Of a stretch of 9,396 bases of DNA, positions 1 to 6,517 are shown one piece after another. The first letter of the stretch is position 1. Each line of letters opens with the position of its first letter. The position numbers were made by a program, and so were the translations under genes. The notes beneath the pieces are model-generated. The model saw nothing but the letters and a program-made list of their open reading frames with translations, had not been told where the DNA came from and did no database searches. Origin of the DNA: Pseudomonadota bacterium (GTDB lineage: Bacteria; Pseudomonadota; Gammaproteobacteria; Halothiobacillales; Halothiobacillaceae); NCBI GenBank assembly GCA_021795795.1, contig JAJYPA010000298.1, forward strand, positions 1 through 9,396. Direction: 5' to 3'.

Positions 1-126
1 GTGGGGTTTGTGGAGTTCTTTCTACTGGCCTTTGCTGCAGCGATACCGAGCTTATGGCTGGCCCTGCGACTGCCCGCAGTCCTATTTAGTGACCCCGACT
101 ATATGCGGCCATCTCGTTTAGCATAG
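1..126 (+). CDS. C-terminal end of a host protein (5' truncated by window edge)
   Basis: Frame 1 is open from the first base to TAG at 124-126 and gives 41 residues. The sequence begins VGFVEFFLLAFAAAIPSLWL and ends SDPDYMRPSRLA. The first half is hydrophobic and could be a last membrane-spanning segment with a short polar tail. The gene lies outside the phage, 44 bases left of attL, so it belongs to the chromosome next to dif. I do not recognise the family, and the start is outside the window. The first codon, GTG, could in principle be a start, but no upstream sequence is available to judge that. Confidence 0.5.
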   Translation: MGFVEFFLLAFAAAIPSLWLALRLPAVLFSDPDYMRPSRLA

Positions 127-170
127 GGCACCTTGTAGATAGTCGAATATGCTGTTACGCTAATGTAGCA

Positions 171-198
171 GGTTCGCATAATACTTATTATGTAAAGT
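171..198 (+). other. attL: dif-like Xer recombination site, left prophage junction
   Basis: The site has the three-part dif layout: XerC arm GGTTCGCATAA (171-181), central hexamer TACTTA (182-187) and XerD arm TTATGTAAAGT (188-198). The XerC arm differs from E. coli dif at one position. The 17 bases at 180-196 recur exactly at 9270-9286. Host sequence lies to the left and phage sequence to the right. The XerC arm should therefore be the chromosomal one and the XerD arm the phage one, so the site may still work as dif. This is known biology for Xer-integrating filamentous phages such as CTXphi and VGJphi; applying it here is inference from sequence match. Confidence 0.85.
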
Positions 199-269
199 TT
201 CTAATTTGGATGTTGCAGCGAACAAAGGGGCGACTAAAACCACGGATTTGCTAACCAAAAAGGCGAACG

Positions 270-677
270 ATGGACCGCTACGCCCCTATCCGCATCAAAC
301 AATTCGGCAACATCCTGCAGATCATCCTTGAAATCCCCTGGCAACAGGTACACGGCGAGAACCACTGGAAAAGCCACTTCGACGCCAAACCACCGGATCC
401 AGAACCCCGACCCAATCACTGGGCCAACCTCACAGAACGCGTGCTCAAACTCTACAAGAAAACCGGCAACGTCAGCGAAACGGCCAAGGCCAGCGGCGCC
501 GGCTACTACATTGCTAACGAGATCATCCAGAAAGAAGGCAGCCGACAACGCAAAGCCGCACTGGCCAAGACTAAAGAGCTTGCCCGGCAACACGCCGCCG
601 CAAAGGTGCCCATTAAGGAAATCGCGCGGATGATGGACAGATCACCAGAAACCATCCGGCTATGGCTCAAATCCTGA
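270..677 (+). CDS. Small protein with two helix-turn-helix-like segments; probable phage regulator
   Basis: The protein has 135 residues. The ATG at 270 is preceded by AAGGCG about 5 bases upstream. The N-terminal 50 residues are not recognised. Residues 57-86 resemble a homeodomain-like HTH (KKTGNVSETAKASGAGYYIA). Residues 102-134 form a second HTH of the resolvase/transposase-helper type (VPIKEIARMMDRSPETIRLW), and the basic tail ends LWLKS. DNA binding is therefore likely; whether it is an activator, an excision factor or something else cannot be read from the sequence. It is the first phage gene inside attL and is convergent with 997-1413. In the circular phage it would lie 15 nt behind the extended repressor frame and so be co-transcribed with it. 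In the prophage no clear promoter is visible between host DNA and this start. Confidence 0.75.
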   Translation: MDRYAPIRIKQFGNILQIILEIPWQQVHGENHWKSHFDAKPPDPEPRPNHWANLTERVLKLYKKTGNVSETAKASGAGYYIANEIIQKEGSRQRKAALAKTKELARQHAAAKVPIKEIARMMDRSPETIRLWLKS

Positions 678-930
678 AACACAAGATGTAGTAACCTGGT
701 CAGCTGGCAGGAGCACAACATATAGTAAAAAGCGCAGTTCACACAAAGACCAGCTCACAATCTGAAAAGAGGCTGTTACGCCCGGCCACCGACTGAACAC
801 ATTCACCAGCGGGGCGGGCTTTCATCGACTCGACCACCCTACCCGCTAACAGATCCCGCGATCAACACGCTTTCGGCCCTTCCCTCTCTGCAGGGTTTGC
901 CAAGGGACAGGGGTTGATTGGGGGGAGTGG
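678..930. other. Non-coding stretch between convergent genes
   Basis: No convincing gene is seen. A weak + strand terminator candidate for the HTH gene is a GCCCG (780-784) and CGGGC (815-819) pair, with a long loop, followed by CTTTC. It is imperfect and I would not rely on it. Positions 891-930 are rich in G runs on the + strand and lead into the inverted-repeat cluster that starts at 931. In the circular phage this is the longest gap in the virion DNA apart from the repressor control region, so it is a reasonable place for cis-acting replication or packaging signals. Confidence 0.4.
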
Positions 931-987
931 CCGGGCAAGCCCGGAAGAACGCCGTTACCGCGTAACACCAATTCCGCGACATGTCGC
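931..987 (-). other. Cluster of three inverted repeats; candidate plus-strand origin or packaging signal
   Basis: Three perfect inverted repeats lie within 57 bases: CCGGGC-AA-GCCCGG (931-944), GTTAC-CGC-GTAAC (954-966) and the 12-base palindrome GCGACATGTCGC (976-987). The cluster starts 10 bases beyond the stop of the - strand gene at 997 and sits in the main intergenic region. None is followed by a clear T tract, so they do not look like simple terminators. In filamentous phages the intergenic region holds hairpins for the nick site of pII, the complementary-strand origin and packaging. Assigning that role here is inference. The - strand is taken as the virion strand because the core genes read that way. 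Confidence 0.5.
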
Positions 988-996
988 AAAATAGGG

Positions 997-1413
997 TCAG
1001 CGAACAGTAAACCGCGAAATCGCCAGATTAACCCAAACATCAGGCGCGGCAGAACCCGAACTCCTGGACTCTAAATCCACCAAACGATCAGCACGCACTA
1101 CGTCGCCACCACACAGCGCCAAAAGATCAGGATAACGGCGGCAATAATCAAAGCGCGGAACCGGCGGAGCCGTCACAGTGGCAGGACGCGAAGGAGGCGC
1201 AGGAGGCGCAGGCCGTGGCCGAGGTCTGGGCGTAACAGGCGAAGAACGAGGCGAAGACTTCACCCGCAGCACTGACGACTTCCCCCAGCGCGGACCATTC
1301 CGCAAAGAATACCGAAGATAACGTTTAAACAGGAAGGCGGCGACAAAAAAGGCCAAGAAGAGCACCAAATAAAGCCACCGCGGAAAACCTGACATAAACG
1401 GAAAAACCAGCAT
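997..1413 (-). CDS. Membrane-anchored protein with Pro-rich linker and small C-terminal domain, unknown function
   Basis: The protein has 138 residues. I chose the ATG at 1413 because a G-rich ribosome site (GGGAGGGTAGGGG) lies directly upstream; the frame is open further, to 1527, but without a good site. Residues 12-29 form one membrane segment (RWLYLVLFLAFFVAAFLF), followed by a basic stretch, a Pro/Arg/Ala-rich linker at about 59-87, and a compact C-terminal part at 88-138 with YPDLLALCGGDVVRADRLVD. That last motif resembles a short helical module I recall at the C-terminus of various uncharacterised proteobacterial proteins; this is recollection only. The layout suggests a membrane-tethered cytoplasmic domain. 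It lies between the glycosyltransferase and the hairpin cluster and looks accessory. A role in immunity or exclusion is possible but not shown. Confidence 0.65.
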   Translation of the reverse strand: MLVFPFMSGFPRWLYLVLFLAFFVAAFLFKRYLRYSLRNGPRWGKSSVLRVKSSPRSSPVTPRPRPRPAPPAPPSRPATVTAPPVPRFDYCRRYPDLLALCGGDVVRADRLVDLESRSSGSAAPDVWVNLAISRFTVR

Positions 1414-1477
1414 ATCCCCTACCCTCCCCAGTTTGCAGGCCTTATAGATAGTTGATAGGGGCGGAAGGTACAAGGCA

Positions 1478-1547
1478 TGAATTATATTCACTTGGCACAG
1501 TATATGCTTAATAATAGCAAGAGTCATGCCAATGAATACTATTCACT
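1478..1547 (-). promoter_or_regulatory. Paired palindromic motifs over the promoter region of the 997-1413 gene
   Basis: Two 15-base motifs, TGAATTATATTCACT (1478-1492) and TGAATACTATTCACT (1533-1547), match at 13 of 15 positions and are spaced 55 bases apart, near five helical turns. Each has a palindromic core (GAAT-N3-ATTC). The first covers a - strand -10 hexamer TATAAT (1481-1486) that has no good -35 partner. This fits a regulated promoter with a repressor or activator pair of sites, which is inference. Which protein would bind them is unknown; the two phage HTH proteins are candidates. Confidence 0.4.
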
Positions 1548-1570
1548 ATAACCACAAGACGGCAGGGGTT

Positions 1571-2566
1571 TTAGCGCGAAAGGCCCCAGGCGGAGGCCCA
1601 CGCCAAGGCGCGACCATCCATCAACCAATGATCGTGAATAGCCTGGCGCAATGCATCGCCCTGCGTGGCCAGTGCATCACGATCAGCGATAGCTGCAACA
1701 ATGGCATCAATCCACGCATCAAAACGATTTTCTACCCGCGTGACCGGCAAGTCATAGTCAAAGGCACCAACACCAGCAGAGCAGATCACCGGATAACCCA
1801 TGGCGCCCAACTCCAACAAGCGCAAGTTGGATTTGGCGTCATTGTACGGGTGGACCTCCAAAGGAGCGACCGCAAGGTCAAGATCGAGACTGGCGAGCTT
1901 TGCCGGATAGTCTGCAATGGGCACCAACTCATGCACCTCAGCCGCATAGCGCCGGAGCACGTTAGGGAGCGCGGCCAGAAACACCCAATCGACCAAGTGC
2001 GCGGTAGCCTTGACCACCGGATACAGCAACTTGAGGTCGCCCAGGTGGCCAGTAGAACCCGCCCAGCCCACGCGGGGCCTGTCACCGTGACGACGATTGC
2101 CAGACAAGAACGCCCAGGGGACGTTAGGCAGAGCATTCGAGCACACCACCACATCGGGGACAAACTGGCCGTAGGCCGACGCCAGCGCAGGAGTCGATAC
2201 CACCAGGCGATCACACAACCCGATGGCCTGCCCCAGTCTGTCCATAGTCTGACGTGGAAACAATCCAGAAAAACGATTATCACCTGGTATGTTGGTAATG
2301 AGATCGTCCAGCTCAAAAATAAAAAAGGCGTCAGACTCGTTACGATACTGCTTAAGCCTAGCAAGCTGGTCCAACTCAATAAGCCGCTGAAACACCACCA
2401 CATCAGGATGAAGATCAGCCAAAGTAGCAGCATCGAGTAAATAAAATGATTCAACGCCCTCAGCCAATCCGTTACGCAGTAACACGTCCAGAGGCCACCG
2501 GACCCGATAATTACCGCAACCATAACGATCAGAGGGATGAACTAAAATAAAAGGCAAGGAAGTCAT
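1571..2566 (-). CDS. Glycosyltransferase, GT4-like / O-antigen type
   Basis: The protein has 331 residues and is cytoplasmic, with no signal peptide or membrane segment. Recognisable blocks are FELDDLITNIPG (84-95), RPRVGWAGSTGHLGDL (163-178), YPAKLASLDLDLAVAPLE (220-237), and the donor-binding-type segment AKSNLRLLELGAMGYPVI (244-261), which contains the conserved E-x7-E-like region of GT-B enzymes in a variant form. These blocks resemble glycosyltransferases from O-antigen or capsule clusters. The enzyme probably transfers a sugar from a nucleotide-sugar donor to a surface glycan or another acceptor; donor and acceptor cannot be read. It has its own promoter (2593-2620) and is not needed for virion assembly. 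This suggests a lysogenic-conversion gene that alters the host surface, perhaps excluding other phages. The start ATG 2566 follows AGGG at suitable distance. Confidence 0.85.
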   Translation of the reverse strand: MTSLPFILVHPSDRYGCGNYRVRWPLDVLLRNGLAEGVESFYLLDAATLADLHPDVVVFQRLIELDQLARLKQYRNESDAFFIFELDDLITNIPGDNRFSGLFPRQTMDRLGQAIGLCDRLVVSTPALASAYGQFVPDVVVCSNALPNVPWAFLSGNRRHGDRPRVGWAGSTGHLGDLKLLYPVVKATAHLVDWVFLAALPNVLRRYAAEVHELVPIADYPAKLASLDLDLAVAPLEVHPYNDAKSNLRLLELGAMGYPVICSAGVGAFDYDLPVTRVENRFDAWIDAIVAAIADRDALATQGDALRQAIHDHWLMDGRALAWASAWGLSR

Positions 2567-2592
2567 ATAAAATCCCTATAACTGGCACGATT

Positions 2593-2620
2593 TTTATAGC
2601 GCAATTAGCGTGCCTGTCAA
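2593..2620 (-). promoter_or_regulatory. Sigma70-like promoter for the glycosyltransferase gene
   Basis: On the - strand, TTGACA (2620-2615) is followed after 16 bases by TATAAA (2598-2593). Transcription would start about 20 bases before the ATG at 2566. The -35 box matches consensus fully and the -10 at five of six positions. It lies in the 85-base gap after the lipoprotein gene, so the glycosyltransferase can be expressed independently of the phage structural operon, including from the prophage. Confidence 0.7.
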
Positions 2621-2651
2621 TAATCATGCCATATCAACAAGGCCACGCGGG

Positions 2652-2840
2652 TCAATAATGCTGACAACGTGCGGGAAAGCACCGCATGTGGCGCATGGCG
2701 TCATGATCGGCAAACCATGAACCACCAGGCTGTTGCGATGCCTCATAATTGAGACGGTCCCACTCATCACCATGATAGGCAGACGGCCCAGCGCAACCAG
2801 AGAGCAACAGCAGAAAAACCAAAACGCAACGAACGCCCAT
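2652..2840 (-). CDS. Small lipoprotein downstream of Zot
   Basis: The protein has 62 residues. The start ATG (2840-2838) overlaps the Zot stop as TGATG, indicating translational coupling. The N-terminus MGVRCVLVFLLLLSGCAG is a typical lipoprotein signal with lipobox LSGC, so Cys16 would be lipidated after cleavage. The mature part, about 47 residues, is polar and includes DEWDRLNYEASQQPGGSW and two more Cys near the C-terminus (RCFPARCQHY). I do not recognise the family. Because the phage lacks a secretin, a helper for a host secretin or outer-membrane exit is one possibility; superinfection exclusion or surface modification is another. Both are guesses from location. Confidence 0.75.
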   Translation of the reverse strand: MGVRCVLVFLLLLSGCAGPSAYHGDEWDRLNYEASQQPGGSWFADHDAMRHMRCFPARCQHY

Positions 2841-3916
2841 CACTTGCCAGCCGTAGCAGCAGAAACGAAAGGGACAGCGTGAGCAGAAGAAGCAACAAGC
2901 GCAGAGCCACCCGACGAACGCATACGGCCACTGACAGGCCGCGACGACACATAACCGCCACCCCAACGGCAAACCTCAAGACCTTCAAAATCCGTGCAGC
3001 GAATAGCAGGGACAGTATGCACATCACCAGAACGCGACTGGATAACCCAATCATGCACACCGGCAACAGTAATATCCCCGACAACGCGATATTTACTGGA
3101 TATATTCGGCAGTTTGGATGCCTGGGCAATACGAACAGGCAAGGAATACCCATCGAAATGCGAAAGCGGATGTTTAGTAAAAGGGACAGCAGCAGAACGA
3201 GCACGAGAACCAGCAGCAACAGAAGCAGCGGAAACAGGAACATGACGGGCGGCTAAAAACTGATGCATGGGAGCGGCACCATTAGAGCCGAAATGAGTAA
3301 TAGCATAAAACGCGGCATAAGCAGAAGCGCCGATCAGCAACACGATGGCAGGAATACCGAATTTAAACCACTTAGGCACACGAGGCTTCTTAGTGTGAAC
3401 TTGAGCAGACTTGTAGAGACCATAAACATCCTTGGGATACGAGAACATGAACTTACGAGCCAACCGACGAGCACGAGGGTCCTTAGGGTCATCTTGAGCC
3501 TCATCCCACTCAAAAACGGAAGAGCGAGACTTCAAACCCCAAACATTGACCAAGTGCTGATGATCAGAAACGAGACGACGCAAATGGGCATCAATCAACA
3601 TGGGATACTGAGTAGTCATGTAGAGATCAATACCAAGATGGCGATGGGTTTCAGCAGCGGAAACATAGTCAGGGAGAGGATCACCAGGGCGACGAGGACG
3701 AAAAACAACTTGAGCCTCATCAACGAGGACAATAGAACCAGAAGGACATTTAGCCCAATCCTTGGGGTCCTCCAAAGGAAACCATTTATCAGAAGGAACA
3801 AGACCTTCAACACCAAAAACATAGACAGGGCGAGAACCATCGGCATGGGCCAAATGATCATTGAGCATCTTAAGCGTTTTACCAGCACCGGGAGCACCGG
3901 TATAGAGACCTAACAT
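2840..3916 (-). CDS. zot: Zot/pI-like assembly ATPase
   Basis: The protein has 358 residues and is the inner-membrane morphogenesis ATPase that drives filamentous virion extrusion (pI of Ff phages, Zot of CTXphi). Walker A GAPGAGKT lies at 7-14 and Walker B SIVLVDEAQ at 61-69. A sensor-like stretch, DLYMTTQYP, is near 97-105. A single membrane segment at about 186-208 (GIPAIVLLIGASAYAAFYAI) separates the cytoplasmic ATPase from a periplasmic part of about 150 residues with two nearby Cys (IRCTDFEGLEVCRW). This is the usual domain order and length. The start ATG 3916 follows a GTGAGG site that overlaps the end of the pVI-like gene. The C-terminal part is Ser/Ala-rich and gives no support for a toxin function, despite the family name. 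Confidence 0.95.
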   Translation of the reverse strand: MLGLYTGAPGAGKTLKMLNDHLAHADGSRPVYVFGVEGLVPSDKWFPLEDPKDWAKCPSGSIVLVDEAQVVFRPRRPGDPLPDYVSAAETHRHLGIDLYMTTQYPMLIDAHLRRLVSDHQHLVNVWGLKSRSSVFEWDEAQDDPKDPRARRLARKFMFSYPKDVYGLYKSAQVHTKKPRVPKWFKFGIPAIVLLIGASAYAAFYAITHFGSNGAAPMHQFLAARHVPVSAASVAAGSRARSAAVPFTKHPLSHFDGYSLPVRIAQASKLPNISSKYRVVGDITVAGVHDWVIQSRSGDVHTVPAIRCTDFEGLEVCRWGGGYVSSRPVSGRMRSSGGSALVASSAHAVPFVSAATAGK

Positions 3917-3922
3917 AAAACC

Positions 3923-4234
3923 TCACTTAGCATTAAAGAAGAAAGTACGAGCAGCCATGATAGTGACACGAACAGAAAACGCGGAGACAAACAACTTAAT
4001 CACAAAAGTAGCACCCATCAACTGAGCAATAGCCAACATATCGGAAGGGAGAGAGGAATAACCATAAATAACAGAAGATAAATCAGACTGAATAACGGAA
4101 AAACCGGTATAGACACCAATACCAACCGTAAGAGAAGCGAGAACAGCAGGACCGATGGCAGAAATCAACCAGCCAAAAGCAGAAATAATAAAAGGACCTA
4201 ACCACTCCGCAAAAGCACTAATAATAGCGCCCAT
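3923..4234 (-). CDS. pVI-like minor coat protein (DUF2523-type)
   Basis: The protein has 103 residues and is very hydrophobic, with segments at about 13-30, 30-48 and 68-90 and a basic C-terminal tail ending RTFFFNAK. A short three-helix protein between the pIII-like and Zot genes is the standard position and form of the pVI minor coat protein that caps the virion end with pIII. The ATG at 4234 has GAGGTGA upstream, overlapping the pIII stop, and only 6 bases separate its own stop from the Zot ATG. Tight spacing indicates one transcript with pIII and Zot. Identification is by size, topology and gene order. Confidence 0.85.
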   Translation of the reverse strand: MGAIISAFAEWLGPFIISAFGWLISAIGPAVLASLTVGIGVYTGFSVIQSDLSSVIYGYSSLPSDMLAIAQLMGATFVIKLFVSAFSVRVTIMAARTFFFNAK

Positions 4235-4242
4235 AAATCACC

Positions 4243-5556
4243 TCACCGGAAAATGACGATACCAGCACCAACAGCACCCAAAGACTCAATATAAGGGCGA
4301 ACATTGGTAGCAAGAGAACAAAGGGGAGTAAGAGGAATACTAAAAGTAGTACCAAAAGCAGTATAGGAAAGAGGATTAGGACAAGTGGCATTAGATTGAG
4401 AAGGTAAGGCAAAGTTCAAAGGATATGGGGTAGATGTTACGGCAGCAGAAGGCGGAGCCGAAAGAGTCGGAGCAATAAAAGAACCGAGCTTAGGCTGTTG
4501 CGCGGGGCTATTAGTAGTAATCTGCTGACTAGTACAAGAACCGGAAACAGTACAAGTCTGCGTAATTTGAATAACCTGTTTATTAACTTGAACCTCTTGA
4601 GGAGGGGTAGGCGTAGAAAACTTATAAGTAGGCGTGGTGGTCGTAGTGGTAGTGTTACCCGTGGAAGGATCAGTAGAAGAAGTCGTAGTAGGAGAACCAG
4701 AAACAGAAGCATCACCGGAAGGAATGGTATAACCGTAAGGGGACGGTGTAGACAACGGCGCATTACTAGCAGCTAAATCATTAGCAAGAGCCGTTTGATC
4801 AGCAGGAGAACCGTTTAACGTAGGGGCAACATTGGAAGCAAAGGAGGACGGGTTAGCTTGAGCCCATTGAATAGCCTGAGACGGAGTTTCAGTAGGAGTA
4901 TAAACACCAGAAGGAGAACAGGAATCAGGAAGAGGCCCAGTATTATAAGCATAGGGACCCTGACCAATCAACTTGGCAGAAGTACCACCACCGCAATAAT
5001 TACCATCCGAAGATGGAAAAGACGAAAACGGACCATTAACATACAAAACAGCGTCAGTAGTGGTATTCACACAACGCTGCACATAATAAGAACCATTAGA
5101 CAAACAAGAGGGAGAAGAACCAGAAGAAGACTGAGCATTATCATAAGCATCAAGAGCCAAAGAACCAACAAGGGACAAAGCCAAAAAAGCAACACCGTAA
5201 GGATTATCAGGCACCATCAAAGCCCGCGCACCATCAATCAAATCACCAACAGTCAAACCGCGAGAAAGACTAACACCATTAAGAATCTCACCAGTAGCAC
5301 CATCAATAGTCAAAGGACCAGGGGTAACCGTTTCAATAACACCATTGCCAGCAGAGTTTTCAACAAAAGAAGAATTGGGAGTAAAATTGCCAGATAAATG
5401 CGGACCTTGAGGGTCATACACCTTATAGGCTTGACCATCACGAGTCTGACGCCAAGAATAATTAGGGGAATCGAGAACAGCAAAAGCAGGCAGAGAAACT
5501 AAACCGAGAGCACAAGCCAAAACGCCAGTAATAACGTTACGAGATAAAAAGTCCAT
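4243..5556 (-). CDS. pIII-like adsorption protein (attachment minor coat protein)
   Basis: The protein has 437 residues. A Sec signal at 1-26 probably ends at LPAFA. The mature protein has an N-terminal region with Cys at 151, 162, 188 and 213, which may form disulfides. A Ser/Thr/Pro-rich linker at about 284-320 includes a run of seven Thr. Cys335 and Cys341 follow. The C-terminal part holds CPNPLSYTAFGTTFSIPLTP, a further Cys, and a last membrane segment at about 421-436. This C-terminus resembles the TspB-like ends of inovirus attachment proteins. In the virion it would bind the host pilus or receptor and be released from the inner membrane at the end of assembly. The ATG at 5556 has AGGTGG upstream. 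It sits just after the coat-gene terminator, so it depends on read-through or a weak local promoter. Confidence 0.85.
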   Translation of the reverse strand: MDFLSRNVITGVLACALGLVSLPAFAVLDSPNYSWRQTRDGQAYKVYDPQGPHLSGNFTPNSSFVENSAGNGVIETVTPGPLTIDGATGEILNGVSLSRGLTVGDLIDGARALMVPDNPYGVAFLALSLVGSLALDAYDNAQSSSGSSPSCLSNGSYYVQRCVNTTTDAVLYVNGPFSSFPSSDGNYCGGGTSAKLIGQGPYAYNTGPLPDSCSPSGVYTPTETPSQAIQWAQANPSSFASNVAPTLNGSPADQTALANDLAASNAPLSTPSPYGYTIPSGDASVSGSPTTTSSTDPSTGNTTTTTTTPTYKFSTPTPPQEVQVNKQVIQITQTCTVSGSCTSQQITTNSPAQQPKLGSFIAPTLSAPPSAAVTSTPYPLNFALPSQSNATCPNPLSYTAFGTTFSIPLTPLCSLATNVRPYIESLGAVGAGIVIFR

Positions 5557-5594
5557 ATATCCACCTAAGCCCCCGAAATAAAAAAAGAGAGAAT

Positions 5595-5638
5595 AAAAAG
5601 GGGTAGGGGGGGGGACTACGTCCTTTCCCCCCTACCCC
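5595..5638 (-). terminator. Strong intrinsic terminator after the major coat gene
   Basis: A 12-bp GC-rich stem pairs 5600-5611 with 5627-5638 (GGGGTAGGGGGG in the + strand reading). It has an inner GGAC/GTCC helix and is followed on the - strand by TTTTTATT. It lies 10 bases beyond the coat stop and 39 bases before the pIII start. Ff phages also terminate after gene VIII, which keeps coat expression far above that of minor proteins; the same role is likely here. Confidence 0.85.
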
Positions 5639-5648
5639 TATCCCCCGC

Positions 5649-5927
5649 TTAACCGAAGAACATGCCCTTGGCCCACTTGAAGAGCACAGCAATACCGGCA
5701 AGACTGAGAATAGCCGTACCAACAGCGTCAATGGCAGTCGTACCACTGGAGGTAAAGGCGGCGGCCGCAGCCGTCGCGGCAGTACCCGCACCACCAGACG
5801 CAAACGCAGTCACAGAAGCCACCAAAGAGCCGATAGCCGTCGCCACAGCAACACGCCGGGGCGAAGCATATTCAGCGATAACACCGAGCGCACGATCACG
5901 CGCAGACTTCAACTTATCTTCAACCAT
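5649..5927 (-). CDS. Major coat protein precursor (pVIII-like)
   Basis: The protein has 92 residues from the ATG at 5927. That start is preferred because AGTGAGGTG stands directly before it; the longer frame from GTG 5939 would consume this site. A basic N-terminus and hydrophobic stretch end in VASVTAFA, a good signal peptidase site after residue 43. The mature coat would be 49 residues: Ala/Gly/Thr-rich start, a hydrophobic helix AVGTAILSLAGIAVLF, and a basic DNA-facing tail KWAKGMFFG. Length and charge pattern match filamentous phage major coats, except that the N-terminal half has little acidic charge (one Asp). The 43-residue leader is long compared with Ff pVIII. A strong terminator follows. 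Confidence 0.88.
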   Translation of the reverse strand: MVEDKLKSARDRALGVIAEYASPRRVAVATAIGSLVASVTAFASGGAGTAATAAAAAFTSSGTTAIDAVGTAILSLAGIAVLFKWAKGMFFG

Positions 5928-5974
5928 AAAGCACCTCACTTTATCAAAATCCGGGAAACTGCCCGGTCAGCCTG

Positions 5975-6220
5975 TTACCGATTCATAAAGAACCGGATCA
6001 CAAAACGAAATAACGCGGCAAGCATCAAGATGGTGATAATGGCAGGGGCGGCAATATCAAATTCACTCTCGGTAATTCCACCAATCCCATAAACAGGAAC
6101 CCATGCAGACGAATTGCAGCTATAGGTAGTCACCGAAGTAGTGGAAGAAGTCACCGCAGTAACATTAGTGCACACATTGAGCACTAATGCCCCGCTATCC
6201 CCATCACCATCACCGTCCAT
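5975..6220 (-). CDS. Small single-span minor coat protein candidate
   Basis: The protein has 81 residues with no signal peptide. The N-terminus is strikingly acidic and Gly-rich (MDGDGDGDSG). A Thr/Ser-rich central part with Cys17 and Cys35 follows, then a membrane segment at about 58-77 (APAIITILMLAALFRFVIRF) and a basic end, FFMNR. This topology, acidic outside and basic inside, suits a virion protein. The position between SSB and major coat is where inoviruses carry pVII/pIX-type or similar small proteins. I cannot assign it to a named family. The ATG at 6220 is preceded by AAGGGG. The gap to SSB is 24 bases, and the gap to the coat start (47 bases) carries the coat's AGGTG site. Confidence 0.75.
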   Translation of the reverse strand: MDGDGDGDSGALVLNVCTNVTAVTSSTTSVTTYSCNSSAWVPVYGIGGITESEFDIAAPAIITILMLAALFRFVIRFFMNR

Positions 6221-6244
6221 AAAAACCCCTTACGCACTTACCGC

Positions 6245-6517
6245 TTAAGGCTTGGAATCCGACTTGACCATACGGGTATGGGTCAGATTGACCTGCAAAA
6301 AGCCCTTACGATCTACTTCAAGGTAATACTCCACCTCATAGTCACCAGGCTGGACCGCCAGGGCCTCAGTGCGACGCATCACGCTGGTTTGCAAGACGCG
6401 AACGCCCGGACCCTGATCCAGGTCATAGGGCTGTTTGTGGAGTTTGTTGATCTGGCCAGTAGCCTTATCAGTGAACTCGAAGGTTTCGACCGGGTAAAAA
6501 TGTGCAATCGCTTTCAT
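6245..6517 (-). CDS. Single-stranded DNA-binding protein (pV-like)
   Basis: The protein has 90 residues, close to M13 pV (87). Patterns shared with pV are a Lys-rich loop followed by KQPYDLD (28-34), and PGDYEVEYYLEV then FLQVNL (57-78), matching the Pro-Gly-x-Tyr turn and final strands of pV, with a basic end TRMVKSDSKP. The protein would coat newly made viral strands in the cytoplasm, stop their conversion to duplex and deliver them to the assembly site. The ATG at 6517 has a strong AGGAGA site 8 bases upstream. It is the first gene after rep, as in many inoviruses. Confidence 0.82.
   Translation of the reverse strand: MKAIAHFYPVETFEFTDKATGQINKLHKQPYDLDQGPGVRVLQTSVMRRTEALAVQPGDYEVEYYLEVDRKGFLQVNLTHTRMVKSDSKP

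Noticed and set aside
151..781. 10-base direct repeat GCTGTTACGC at 151-160 and 772-781
   Set aside because: Repeats of this length are expected by chance in a window this size, and one copy lies in host DNA.
846..1040. 64-codon - strand frame over the hairpin cluster
   Set aside because: It starts inside the end of the 997-1413 gene in another frame, runs through three inverted repeats, and has no good ribosome site or domain.
1526..2440. Long + strand open frame of 304 codons
   Set aside because: It lies antisense to the glycosyltransferase, whose motifs are clear. The + strand protein is rich in His, Arg and Gln with no recognisable domain.
4858..5397. Arg/Thr/Ser-rich + strand frame, and others opposite pIII and Zot
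   Set aside because: These are low-complexity products of the biased codon use on the coding - strand. They have no ribosome sites or domains.
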